The position numbers were made by a program, and so were the translations under genes. This document shows, piece by piece, positions 8,401 through 15,784 of a stretch of DNA of 43,050 nucleotides. The stretch is from DAMBHY01 sp032068765 (GTDB taxonomy: Bacteria > Bacteroidota > Bacteroidia > Bacteroidales > Dysgonomonadaceae): assembly GCA_032068765.1 (NCBI GenBank), contig DAMBHY010000018.1:1-43050 (forward strand), read 5' to 3'. Within the stretch, counting starts at the first letter, position 1; every line of letters begins with the position of its first letter. Under the pieces are notes generated by a model that searched no databases, had not been told where the DNA came from, and was given only the letters and a program-made list of their open reading frames with translations.

Positions 8401-8566
8401 GATTTATGCAGGGGTAAAAAATGCTTTTGTAATTCATTCAAGTAAATTTTTAGGACTTGATCCAGAAGGAACCTCTCAAGGAGGAAATCAATGGGGACAA
8501 AATATGTTCTTTTTCCAATATCCTAAACCTAGAACGTTTACGTTAGGAGTTAATTTAGTATTTTAA
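5429..8566 (+). CDS. SusC/RagA family TonB-linked outer membrane protein
   Basis: This is an outer-membrane beta-barrel that imports oligosaccharides or peptides using TonB energy, working with a SusD lipoprotein lid. The 1045 residues show an N-terminal signal sequence ending near residue 26, a carboxypeptidase-regulatory-like domain at about 30-110, the TonB-box-type segment DEVVVVGYGT at about 107-118, a plug domain ending at VILVTTKRG near 230, and a long barrel ending in aromatic Phe. The size is typical. The susD partner follows 18 bases later, and the pair ends at a strong terminator. No glycoside hydrolase, peptidase, sulfatase or regulator is linked, so the substrate is unknown. Confidence 0.95.
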   Translation: MNKKILFLMKGSLFAWMWIFSLCIFAQNNSVRGTITDSRGESLIGVTVQVQGTTNGTITDVKGNYLLNNVPANATLEISYVGMKPQIIKVNNRTTINVTMSEDTELLDEVVVVGYGTMRKSDVTGSIAVTKGDDMIKNQSFSALDNLRGKAAGVNIFSNSGQPGGPVRVMIRGIGTINSSSNPLYVVDGVVMENFQFLNPNDIERIEVLKDASSTAIYGARGANGVILVTTKRGLIGEEGVDISYQGSVSLATPASFMKTLNAKEWTDSFMEGLKNENNWMNLAEHMGNETKLKFQAAGVMDVNGKWILDRSKWFADPTFFDAQGNPLYDTNWQKEATRTSLSHNHQINIQQAGKKSSVGAFLNYTDYQGVVQNTYMKRLNAKLAYDADPTPWLSTSINLLVNHTWQRYTPEDGGGQDARRTMIEMMPWMPVEINGKYTTSQSSLLSGTFGFEGMSNPLMILENQKRTNNRTQIFGNAALTFHLLPNLDLKTQLGIDKHLNTYRGYSSINLLNISSPNGWAEINHADVNYWQEETYLTHNFQKNLHRLTTMAGLSWQERIFNYDRSRTEGFSDDFYEWYNLGIGKNPQKPYSDWDRWAMNSYFLRSAYSYDDRYMATVTARADGSSKFGKNNKYAFFPSVGLGWNISREGFMKNNSTINNLKLHTSYGFTGNSEIGTFRSLAGVNSGTMLLNDGYASYAYVGSLANPDLKWEKTGQFDIGFDLGMFNYRVNLDVSYYNKLTTDLLLERPVPHSSGYSSVMDNIGSVRNYGLDMMLKTINIDKNDLKWSTTFNANYNKNKIEALGENNEDIEPGPWWVSGSQTILRVGESLSSFYGYERLGVWTKEEATEAAAAGSAVGRAKRSSDKKILGKGIPDWTGSFINEFKYKNWDFIADLQFVYGVDILQQYFHSTYDRFGITNGLKNILTDAYDGTNPSTMEQAIYLSNSGHAGQNTEMDSQWVCDGSYLRGNLFQIGYNFSKEQANKLNLKSLRIYAGVKNAFVIHSSKFLGLDPEGTSQGGNQWGQNMFFFQYPKPRTFTLGVNLVF

Positions 8567-8584
8567 TTTTAAGAAAGTTACATT

Positions 8585-10162
8585 ATGAAAAAAAATATTT
8601 TAACTATCGCATTTCTAGGAATCCTTATCTCTTTAGGAAGTTGCACGGATTTCTTAGATGAGAATCCAAAAGACTTCCGTACAAAAGATTCATTCTATAA
8701 AACGGAAGACCAAGCTTTATCAAATGTTAATTCTTTATACAGAATGGGAGCTCCTTCGGCCTATGAAGCTCCAAGTGCATATGCTGGACCTGATGCAATG
8801 TTAGGAGGATATGTATCAGGATATTTTGATAATGAATATGCAGGACAGGAAGTAGTTGTAAAATACAGTAAAGACTTAAGTCGTACTCCAGTTAATATTG
8901 CCAACCAAATGGATGCAATGTGGGATGATTGCTATAGAGCTATAAATGTTGCAAATGGTGCTATCAAATATATTCCATCCATAAATATGGACAAGAATAC
9001 TTTGAATAGATTAGTTGGAGAAGCTAAATTTTTTAGAGCATTGAACTATTTTACTTTAATTAAAATGTTTGGAGATGTTCCTTTATTTTTAGAACCCTAT
9101 GAATCACTAGAAGATCTATATATTGAAAGGTCTCCAGTTGCAACAATTTACAAACAAATAATTAACGATTTAAAAGAAGCTGTAAATGTTCTTCCAAATG
9201 CTGCATTCTATAAAAATGCAAATCGCATTACAAAAAACACGGCAAATACTCTTTTGTCAAGTGTATATCTCCAAATAAGTGGATTTCCGGTAAAAGAAAA
9301 CCATTATGCTGATGCAGCTGCAGCTGCAAGAGAAGTTATTGCTTCTGGAAAACATAGTTTAACACAAAATATCAACAAAACTGATAAATCAGCTTTCAAT
9401 ATTTTGAGAACAACAGACGGATTAGATGAATCTATTTACGCATATGAATTTAATAATACGGTATCTCCAAGTGGATGGTGGCCGACTTATTCGTTCCCTA
9501 ATGCTGCAGCAGGTTGGGGCCTTTTCAAGTATGTTATAACGGTAAATGTTTATAGAGCATCCAATGGATTTTTCAACATATATAATCCCAACGAGGATAT
9601 TAGAGGACAAGAACAACAATTTTTCTTCACCAAAATTGCAAATCCAAGCAATGGCGAAATAATTCAATTAGGGGAATTATGTGACTGGTATTATTTTGAC
9701 CAAGAAGCGATGCTTGCAACTGGTAGAGGAACCAAAGATTTTAATATCTATCGTTATGCTGAAGTTTTATTAATTGCTGCAGAAGCCATAGCTGAAAGTG
9801 AAGGAGTAAACGCTGAAGCTGCTAACTATTTGGCTCAAGTAAAAGCTAGAGCATCATTAACAGGAAAAACAGTTGCTGCGTACCAAACTGAACTTTTATC
9901 ATTAAGCAAAAATGATTTTGTGAAAGAAGTATGGGCTGAAAAACTTAGAGAATTACCACTTGAATTTAAGATTTGGGATGACATCATCAGAACTCGCCAA
10001 TACCCTCAATTTTCAAGTATAAAAGGTAATGTTACATTCGTAAATGTAATTGGAGCTTCAAATAATTGGGGGAAAACTTTTCAGGAAAAAGATTTACTTT
10101 GGCCAATTTCTGCAAATGAAATTCAACGTAATCCAAAATTGACACAAAACCCAGGTTATTAA
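8585..10162 (+). CDS. SusD/RagB family nutrient-binding outer membrane lipoprotein
   Basis: This is the surface lipoprotein that forms the lid on its SusC partner and binds the nutrient. The 525 residues begin with a lipoprotein signal whose lipobox LGSC places the acylated Cys at residue 20, followed by TDFLDENP, a common SusD opening. Tetratricopeptide-like helices follow, and the C-terminus contains the WPI-type segment near the end, as is usual in the family. Length and position directly after susC are normal. The ligand cannot be inferred because the pair has no associated enzymes. Confidence 0.94.
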   Translation: MKKNILTIAFLGILISLGSCTDFLDENPKDFRTKDSFYKTEDQALSNVNSLYRMGAPSAYEAPSAYAGPDAMLGGYVSGYFDNEYAGQEVVVKYSKDLSRTPVNIANQMDAMWDDCYRAINVANGAIKYIPSINMDKNTLNRLVGEAKFFRALNYFTLIKMFGDVPLFLEPYESLEDLYIERSPVATIYKQIINDLKEAVNVLPNAAFYKNANRITKNTANTLLSSVYLQISGFPVKENHYADAAAAAREVIASGKHSLTQNINKTDKSAFNILRTTDGLDESIYAYEFNNTVSPSGWWPTYSFPNAAAGWGLFKYVITVNVYRASNGFFNIYNPNEDIRGQEQQFFFTKIANPSNGEIIQLGELCDWYYFDQEAMLATGRGTKDFNIYRYAEVLLIAAEAIAESEGVNAEAANYLAQVKARASLTGKTVAAYQTELLSLSKNDFVKEVWAEKLRELPLEFKIWDDIIRTRQYPQFSSIKGNVTFVNVIGASNNWGKTFQEKDLLWPISANEIQRNPKLTQNPGY

Positions 10163-10179
10163 AACTATAATGACTTAGT

Positions 10180-10196
10180 TGACTAGTCCTAAATAA
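10180..10196 (+). mobile_element. Solitary IS tip-like sequence after susD
   Basis: The 17 bases TGACTAGTCCTAAATAA are identical to 43000-43016 at the right edge of the window, and resemble the IS3 tip at 10246. The similarity ends after 17 bases and the sequence runs straight into the susCD terminator stem. It looks like a leftover IS end, although chance or a shared terminator-adjacent motif cannot be excluded. Confidence 0.45.
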
Positions 10197-10239
10197 AAAG
10201 CATCTCTGGTAAATATCTATCAGGGATGCTTTCTTTTTA
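10197..10239 (+). terminator. Rho-independent terminator of susC-susD
   Basis: AAAGCATCTCTGG (10197-10209) pairs with TCAGGGATGCTTT (10220-10232), with one G-T wobble and an imperfect last pair near the loop. The stem is followed by CTTTTTAT. It is placed 34 bases after the susD stop codon. Confidence 0.85.
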
Positions 10240-10245
10240 TGGATT

Positions 10246-10443
10246 TGTCTCGTCCTAAAATAGCATTACACAAAAAAAGAACGTTATGAAAGAAAGATAA
10301 GAACCGTACGTAAGCGCACACAGAAAGATTACAGCTTGTCCTTTAAATTGCAGGTTGTATCAGAAGTAGAAAACGAAGAGTCAAGCATTAAGGGAACATT
10401 ACGCAAGTACGGCATTCAACCCCATGGAACAGTTTTGTATTAG
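10246..10443 (+). pseudogene. Decayed IS3-family element: tip plus frameshifted orfA fragment
   Basis: The left tip TGTCTCGTCCTAAAATAG at 10246 matches the one at the window's left edge in inverted orientation. The ATG at 10286 opens orfA, but one base gain or loss within the first four codons shifts the frame. From 10297 a readable frame of 48 codons encodes IRTVRKRTQKDYS, then SFKLQVVSEVE and KYGIQPHGTVLY, which is the helix-turn-helix N-terminus of IS3-type transposase OrfA. It ends in a TAG at 10441. OrfA proteins are normally about 100 residues and are followed by OrfB; neither the rest of orfA nor any orfB is present. The element is a dead 5' remnant. Confidence 0.75.
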
Positions 10444-10557
10444 CGTCGATCTGTCTTTGAATTCCACCACAAATAAATCCGAATAGCAAAATTTACACGA
10501 TAAAACAACAAAGGCTGAGAATAATCTCAGCCTTTAATTTTGTTATATTATAAATTC
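10444..10557. other. Intergenic stretch after the IS relic
   Basis: Apart from the terminator at 10510-10535, I see no gene or recognisable RNA here. The bases just after the IS remnant could be degraded IS sequence, but nothing in them is identifiable. Confidence 0.4.
10510..10535 (-). terminator. Terminator of the outer-membrane barrel gene
   Basis: AAAGGCTGAGA (10510-10520) and TCTCAGCCTTT (10525-10535) form a perfect 11-bp stem with a 4-base loop. On the minus strand it lies 22 bases beyond the stop codon at 10558 and is followed by TTTGTTGTTTT. Confidence 0.85.
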
Positions 10558-11052
10558 TTAGAATCTGTAACGTAGACCTAATGCAAAACCTTCATACATA
10601 AATCCTGTTGTCGGAACAATTTCAAATCCTGGTCTCCAGTCTAAAGAAATTTGAAAAGGTACACTTGGAAAATTATATTCAACACCAAGCTGACCGGCTA
10701 CTGCTAACTCAAAATTTGTATCACCACTTACATATGCTTTATCACCCTTTTTATAATCATTTCTATATGAAGTAAAACCAAGTTGTGGTCCAACACCAAC
10801 GTACCAATTAAATCCATCTTGTATAGGAGTCACCCATTGGTAAATACCACTCAAAAATACACTTGAGTAGTCTTTATTAAAACCATAAAGTCCCAAATCG
10901 AATTCCATACGAGTGTTGCTGCTAAGTGGATGTTGATAGGAAAATTCACCGCCCCATCCCAAACGAACACCAATCGTTTTTTGTATATCCTGAGAAGATG
11001 CAGATGTTGCTAAGCCTGCAACTAATAAAAGTGATAAAAGTAACTTTTTCAT
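10558..11052 (-). CDS. Small outer-membrane beta-barrel protein, function unknown
   Basis: The 164-residue protein has a clear signal peptide (MKKLLLSLLLVAGLATSASS, cleavage before Gln21). It is followed by alternating hydrophobic/polar strands with frequent Gly and aromatic residues, and it ends in LGLRYRF, the aromatic C-terminus expected of outer-membrane barrels. The size suggests an eight-stranded barrel like those annotated as porin-family or outer-membrane beta-barrel proteins in Bacteroidota. No enzymatic motif is visible. It is a single-gene transcript with its own terminator. The function is not known. Confidence 0.8.
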   Translation of the reverse strand: MKKLLLSLLLVAGLATSASSQDIQKTIGVRLGWGGEFSYQHPLSSNTRMEFDLGLYGFNKDYSSVFLSGIYQWVTPIQDGFNWYVGVGPQLGFTSYRNDYKKGDKAYVSGDTNFELAVAGQLGVEYNFPSVPFQISLDWRPGFEIVPTTGFMYEGFALGLRYRF

Positions 11053-11169
11053 TATTCTAAATAATTCTTATTTTAAAGTTCCTACTCATAAGCTTTTCGG
11101 ATTCCGCTATTTTTTGATTATTAAACGTAGAAAATTTCAATTTGTTCACATTAATAAAAATATTTGTTT

Positions 11170-11787
11170 TCAATCATCAAAAAGATTTAACTGTTCTTTG
11201 CACAAATCAAAGGATTTTCTATGCCAATTGGTTGTACCAAAATTCATTATAGCATTACGATGCTCTTTGGTTGGATAACCTTTATTTTTATTCCAAAGAT
11301 ATTCTGGAAATTCTTTTGCAAGATTTTTCATAAAATCGTCTCTGTAAGTCTTTGCTAAAACTGAAGCCGCTGCAATAGATGCATATTTTTGATCTCCCTT
11401 AACTATACACTGATAAGGTATTTGCTTGTAAGGTTTGAAACGATTGCCGTCTACAATTATATGTTCCGGAGGACATTTGAGTTGACTAATTGCTTTGTGC
11501 ATAGCACAGACAGAAGCCCATAGAATATTCATTTCATCAATTTCCTCAGGAGAACAATTAGCGACTGCATAACTCATTGCGTTAGATTCAATGACTTCTC
11601 TTAATTCCAATCTTTTCTTTTCACACAATAATTTGGAGTCAGTCAAATCCTTATGAAAAAAATCTTTGGGAAGAATTACCGCAGCTGCAAAAACCGGACC
11701 AGCAAGGCAACCTCTACCCGCCTCATCACATCCGGCTTCAAGACAATTCTCAATAAAAAAATTTTTTAACGGCTCTGAAACTTTCAT
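11170..11787 (-). CDS. rnhB: Ribonuclease HII
   Basis: RNase HII cleaves the RNA strand of RNA-DNA hybrids and removes single ribonucleotides from DNA. The 205-residue protein has the full family signature. The catalytic acids correspond to Asp21-Glu22 in CDEAGRGCLAGPV, Asp113 in IIVDGNRF and Asp132 in KGDQKYASIAAAS, the spacing expected for type 2 RNases H. The length is normal. It starts 6 bases after the metallophosphoesterase gene and is probably the last gene of a transcript that begins with the endonuclease gene. Confidence 0.96.
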   Translation of the reverse strand: MKVSEPLKNFFIENCLEAGCDEAGRGCLAGPVFAAAVILPKDFFHKDLTDSKLLCEKKRLELREVIESNAMSYAVANCSPEEIDEMNILWASVCAMHKAISQLKCPPEHIIVDGNRFKPYKQIPYQCIVKGDQKYASIAAASVLAKTYRDDFMKNLAKEFPEYLWNKNKGYPTKEHRNAIMNFGTTNWHRKSFDLCKEQLNLFDD

Positions 11788-11793
11788 ACCAAT

Positions 11794-13041
11794 TTAAAAT
11801 GGAATCCAAACTTCCGAATCTTTTGGAGGAAAATCTAGTTGAAAAGATTTAAAATCCACAGAATCATTATACATGAAGTTTGAAAACTCAGATAATTTTT
11901 TTAATAATTCCGAACTCATTATTTCATTCCCTTTTACGTGCAACACATTCATTTGAGCTATTATATCTGAAATGATTTTTAACGGTTCATCCTCGATGTC
12001 AGGCATTAATGATAAAATCTTATTCTTAGCAACCAATCCCGACTGAAATTGTAATTGATTTTTGTATTTATCTCTCAAGTTTGGGTTTGTTTTGATGGAG
12101 TCAATGAATTGAGTTTCTATATGCAAAGAGTCACCAGTGATAGTTGCGAAACGTATAGGAAAAGCGTATTGGGCCAAACTGCCAGTTTCTATGTCATTTA
12201 TTGTATTTCCTTTACTTGTTTTCAATTCAGAAATATCATTTGAATGGAAATGTCCGGTAAAAATCACTTTCAACCCTTTATCAGCAAATAAAGTGGCTGT
12301 GTTTTTCCAGTCATCTAAAAGGTAAGATGCAAAAAAAGTGCTTTGATAAGGCATATGCTCAACCAATCCATGATGCATCATCGCAATTACTTTTTTAGAT
12401 TGACTTTTTGCATAATCCAAAATATCCAAAGCCCATTTTAAAGTTTTCTCATCTAATCTGCCGCTGGAAATTGTATTTGTTTTGTATTCTTTGTATTTAT
12501 TTGAATCAAGGCAAAGTAGCCAAGTATTTTTATCTATTTCAACAAGATAACTCAATGAATTTTCATCTTTTTTTATAGCATTCCCGTAGCCACAATTTTT
12601 ATAAATCTCTGCAAATTCAATGGCACTCACATTTTTTACAGAATAAGTGCTGTCACCGCTATACCCCCTTGAAGTTGGAACATTTACATCGTGATTTCCA
12701 GGAATAACAAAAACCCGTTTGCCACATTTTTCCAAATCTTCCATTTTCTGAGAAAATTCAAAATGGCTCTGCAACTCTCCATCTTTTGTAAGATCACCAC
12801 TCACAAATACAATGTCACAATCCGATTTTTTTATTCTTTCCAACGCTTCATCAAATACCTCATATAAATCTCGAACATTCCGTCCCGTATTTTTTTCGTA
12901 TTCCTGAATTGCTTTTCCATCTTTCACCAATAATGGCGAGATATAATGCACGTCGCTGATTACCGCTATTTTTACCGGTTTCTGAGCAAATGAAAGTTGT
13001 AAAAAGAATACGTATAAAATAATTGTAAATATCTTTTTCAT
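11794..13041 (-). CDS. Secreted calcineurin-like metallophosphoesterase
   Basis: This is an exported member of the calcineurin-like phosphoesterase family, which hydrolyses phosphomonoesters or diesters with two metal ions. The 415 residues begin with a signal peptide ending at about Ala19-Gln20. Metal-binding motifs appear in order: ISDVH (Asp30, His32), SGDLTKDGE (Asp83), PGNHD (Asn116, His117), MMHHG near 220 and GHFHSND near 264. The C-terminal 130 residues form an extension of unknown role. Its ATG overlaps the stop codon of the endonuclease I gene by one base (TAATG), so translation is probably coupled. The natural substrate is unknown. The pairing suggests extracellular breakdown of nucleic acids or phosphate esters. 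Confidence 0.88.
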   Translation of the reverse strand: MKKIFTIILYVFFLQLSFAQKPVKIAVISDVHYISPLLVKDGKAIQEYEKNTGRNVRDLYEVFDEALERIKKSDCDIVFVSGDLTKDGELQSHFEFSQKMEDLEKCGKRVFVIPGNHDVNVPTSRGYSGDSTYSVKNVSAIEFAEIYKNCGYGNAIKKDENSLSYLVEIDKNTWLLCLDSNKYKEYKTNTISSGRLDEKTLKWALDILDYAKSQSKKVIAMMHHGLVEHMPYQSTFFASYLLDDWKNTATLFADKGLKVIFTGHFHSNDISELKTSKGNTINDIETGSLAQYAFPIRFATITGDSLHIETQFIDSIKTNPNLRDKYKNQLQFQSGLVAKNKILSLMPDIEDEPLKIISDIIAQMNVLHVKGNEIMSSELLKKLSEFSNFMYNDSVDFKSFQLDFPPKDSEVWIPF

Positions 13042-13940
13042 TAAGTAGCTTTTTTATTCTTTGGATATTTTTCCATCTTTATTTCTTTCTGAAAAAGAAA
13101 TGGAACTGACTTTTTATTTCCCCAAATATGTTCTACCAGTTGCGGATAATCAATAAAAGGATTCCTGTTTCGCTGGATTTTAAATACTGCTTCATTGCGG
13201 TCAATTTCCTTTTGACTCACGGGATCTTCTCTATGCCATTTCAGAAGAATTTGTAACGACCAGTCAGAAAAAGCAGAATATTTATTCCCACTTAATTGTG
13301 GTGATCTCCAATTCGGGAGTAAACTTTCATACGCAGTAACCATATAGAAATATGTCCGTGCCAAATCTCCTTTGTAAGCATCGTTGGGTTCAAAGACAAA
13401 TCCCCGATAATTTCCTGCAATATTTTTACCGATTTTTGAACCATTAGTCGATTTCCATGCATAAATACCTACTTCACCATATGGCAAATTACCCCGTTTA
13501 TTATTTACATATCCATCGGTAGGATAAATATGAAATAAATCGGTGTACATCGGTGAAGCGTTTGAAAACCAACTTTTTGGAAATGAATGTTCTCGGTTGT
13601 AGCAATCTCCTTCTTTCTTGTAAGTTTTGCATTTATCTTGTCTGAAGTCAAATCTATATGCAGTTTGATATTGTGGATTGTCTGAATATATATCCCATAC
13701 TTTTCCATCAGGAGTTGCGTCTGTAAGCATAAAAGCCATCCAGATTTCACGATATTGAAGTACCTGTGGATTTCCGATTATTAATGATAGCTGTGTTTTT
13801 AAATCTTTTCCCGATTTACCTTTAATTCCATTGTAATATTGTTCTTTAGAAAACTTTATGTAATCTAATTTTGTCGATTTCTTTTCGGATGAGTTTGGAA
13901 ATAATTGAAAGAAAATGAGCAGTGAAATGATAAAATTCAT
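13041..13940 (-). CDS. Secreted endonuclease I family protein (EndA/NucM-like)
   Basis: This is a non-specific DNA/RNA endonuclease of the EndA/NucM family, normally periplasmic or secreted. The 299-residue protein starts with a hydrophobic signal sequence. The catalytic core contains REHSFPKSWF at about 116-125 (the conserved general-base His region), then DLFHIYPTDGYVNNKRGN and NLPYGEV, which are family hallmarks, and a later AYKGDLARTYFYM segment. Length and order match the family. It heads a three-gene run with the metallophosphoesterase and rnhB, and a TATCTTTG promoter lies 33 bases upstream. Nucleic-acid scavenging is a reasonable role. Confidence 0.9.
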   Translation of the reverse strand: MNFIISLLIFFQLFPNSSEKKSTKLDYIKFSKEQYYNGIKGKSGKDLKTQLSLIIGNPQVLQYREIWMAFMLTDATPDGKVWDIYSDNPQYQTAYRFDFRQDKCKTYKKEGDCYNREHSFPKSWFSNASPMYTDLFHIYPTDGYVNNKRGNLPYGEVGIYAWKSTNGSKIGKNIAGNYRGFVFEPNDAYKGDLARTYFYMVTAYESLLPNWRSPQLSGNKYSAFSDWSLQILLKWHREDPVSQKEIDRNEAVFKIQRNRNPFIDYPQLVEHIWGNKKSVPFLFQKEIKMEKYPKNKKAT

Positions 13941-13973
13941 CTAAAAAAGATAGTTATTTAGTCTCTGTAACAA

Positions 13974-13981
13974 CAAAGATA
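13974..13981 (-). promoter_or_regulatory. -7 promoter element (TATCTTTG) for the endonuclease I run
   Basis: TATCTTTG on the minus strand matches TAnnTTTG in the 79-base gap between the dnaA stop and the endonuclease ATG, ending 33 bases before that ATG. Confidence 0.5.
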
Positions 13982-14019
13982 AAAATAAAAAAGACGATTT
14001 AGTAAAATAATTGTGAGAG

Positions 14020-15420
14020 TTATTCTTGAAGTAGACGTTCTATGTCGCTGATATTTGCTTTCAAACTTTTGTCTGTTTCAAGTAAATTTTTAATGGTATT
14101 GCACGCATGCAGTACTGTAGCGTGGTTTCGGTTACCTACCTGACATCCAATCTGAGATAATGAAAGTTCGGTATACTGTTTAATGAAATACATAGTAATC
14201 TGGCGCGCCTGAACAATTTCACGTTTCCGTGAAGATGAATCTATCAAATCTTTCTTGATGTTGAAGTATTTGCAAACAGTCTCCTGAATCTTCGGAACGG
14301 TTATTTTCTTCTTTTCAAGTTTTATAGTCTGGTTTAAGACGCGTTGTGCAAGGGTTAAGTCTATTTCGTGGTTATTGATGATAGAATGCGCCATCAAAGA
14401 GACTATGACTCCTTCCAAATCACGTACATTTTCAGTTACATTCTTTGCGATAAAGTCAATAACTTCATCAGAAATAGACAAACCATCTGAAAGAACTTTA
14501 TTTTTAAGAATTTTCTTACGCAATTCCACATCTGGTCTCTCCAAAGTTGCTGTTAGTCCCCATCTGAAACGGGTAAGCAATCTTTCTTCAACACCAGCCA
14601 TATCCATAGGCGCACAATCTGCAGTCATTATCAACTGTTTATTGTTTTGGTGGAGGTGATTGAATATATGGAAAAACGTATTCTGAGTTTTTTCTAAGCC
14701 TGCAAGTTCCTGTATATCATCCATAATCAACACATCCACACTTTGGTAGAAGTTGATAAAGTCGTTGATATTGTTAGAACGACGAGCATCAGTAAACTGG
14801 ACTTTGAAAAGATGAGCTGAAATATAAAGTACTTTCTTGTCAGGATGCAATTCTTGAACACGCGATCCAATAGCATGACAAAGATGCGTCTTTCCAACTC
14901 CTGAGTTTCCATGAACAAAAAGTGGATTAAATGCAGTTTTGGCAGGGTTCAAGGCTACCGCTTCAGCAGCGGTTCTTGCCAAACGATTCGACTCTCCTTC
15001 AAAGAAATTATTGAAAGAATATCTCGTATTTATTTGTGAATCGAAATCGGGAGTTTCCATGCGATGGAAAGGCGATGGAATCTTTACAGAAATCTTTTGG
15101 GCATTAGAAGATGTATTTGCATTATTTGTATGAACCGTACGCATATCCACAGTTGTGTGGGTTTGGTTTTCTACAATCACCCTATAATTAAGAATTGTGT
15201 TAGGACCAAATACACGGAACAGAGTTGACTGAATAAGATCTATGTATTTTTCTTCCAAGTATTCATAAAAAAACTGTGTAGGGACTTGCAACGTTAACTC
15301 ATTATCCTCATAGGACAAAGGAATTATCGGAGCAAACCATGTCTTAAATGCAGCCTCAGATATATTATCCTTGATCACATTCAAACTGTCATCCCATAAT
15401 TTTATGAAGTTTGGATTCAT
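14020..15420 (-). CDS. dnaA: Chromosomal replication initiator protein DnaA
   Basis: DnaA is the AAA+ ATPase that binds and opens the replication origin. The 466-residue form starting at 15420 (MNPNFIKLWDD) matches the usual N-terminal domain I opening. An in-frame ATG at 15456 would add 12 residues. Domain I contains KTWFAPI and the linker is Thr/Asn-rich. The AAA+ core has Walker A GNSGVGKT at about 171-178 and Walker B VLIMDDIQ at 230-237, and the C-terminal helix-turn-helix carries the DnaA signature NRNHATVLHACN. All key residues are present. The gene is followed by the endonuclease run and preceded by an AT-rich, gene-free region of over 300 bases. Confidence 0.96.
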   Translation of the reverse strand: MNPNFIKLWDDSLNVIKDNISEAAFKTWFAPIIPLSYEDNELTLQVPTQFFYEYLEEKYIDLIQSTLFRVFGPNTILNYRVIVENQTHTTVDMRTVHTNNANTSSNAQKISVKIPSPFHRMETPDFDSQINTRYSFNNFFEGESNRLARTAAEAVALNPAKTAFNPLFVHGNSGVGKTHLCHAIGSRVQELHPDKKVLYISAHLFKVQFTDARRSNNINDFINFYQSVDVLIMDDIQELAGLEKTQNTFFHIFNHLHQNNKQLIMTADCAPMDMAGVEERLLTRFRWGLTATLERPDVELRKKILKNKVLSDGLSISDEVIDFIAKNVTENVRDLEGVIVSLMAHSIINNHEIDLTLAQRVLNQTIKLEKKKITVPKIQETVCKYFNIKKDLIDSSSRKREIVQARQITMYFIKQYTELSLSQIGCQVGNRNHATVLHACNTIKNLLETDKSLKANISDIERLLQE

Positions 15421-15456
15421 TGATTTTTCAAATTTCAGGTCTTTTATAGCGACCAT

Positions 15457-15725
15457 TATTTTTTTATTGGAAATACAAATTTTGCAATAATTTTCTAAAT
15501 AAAAAAATCAATTTTTTCATCAAAAAATTTGCTTTTGAATAGTGTCTTATAAATCAAGCAACTAATTTTAATATGTTTAATATCAATCGAAAACAGAAAC
15601 TATATTTTTTTAATCAATTGATAATCAACAAAATTTTTAATTAAAGATTTTACAAAAAAATTGTAATGTTAAGTTCGCAAGATATCGTTAATCCCATAAA
15701 ATCAATTGATTTTTGAAAAAAACAA
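15457..15725. other. AT-rich region upstream of dnaA
   Basis: This stretch has no plausible gene and is clearly richer in A+T than the flanking genes. Two copies of AATCAATTGAT, with a palindromic core, occur at 15612-15622 and 15700-15710. A third related sequence, AATCAATTTT, lies near 15506. I found no good match to the DnaA box TTATCCACA. It must hold the dnaA promoter; an AAAATTTG near 15480 is a weak -7 candidate. Whether it contains a replication origin cannot be decided by reading. Confidence 0.4.
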
Positions 15726-15764
15726 TAAGACGTCTATTTATAATTATTCTAAATAGACGTCTTA
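15726..15764 (-). terminator. Strong terminator after the MCE-domain gene
   Basis: TAAGACGTCTATTTA (15726-15740) is exactly complementary to 15750-15764, giving a perfect 15-bp stem with a 9-base loop. On the minus strand it is followed by TTGTTTTTTT. It lies 20 bases after the stop codon of the gene ending at 15785. Confidence 0.88.
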
Positions 15765-15784
15765 CAAAGAAAATGTGTTATCGA

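Noticed and set aside
15457..15725. Replication origin called outright
   Set aside because: The region is AT-rich and next to dnaA, but no DnaA boxes matching TTATCCACA are visible. In Bacteroidota the origin is not always beside dnaA.
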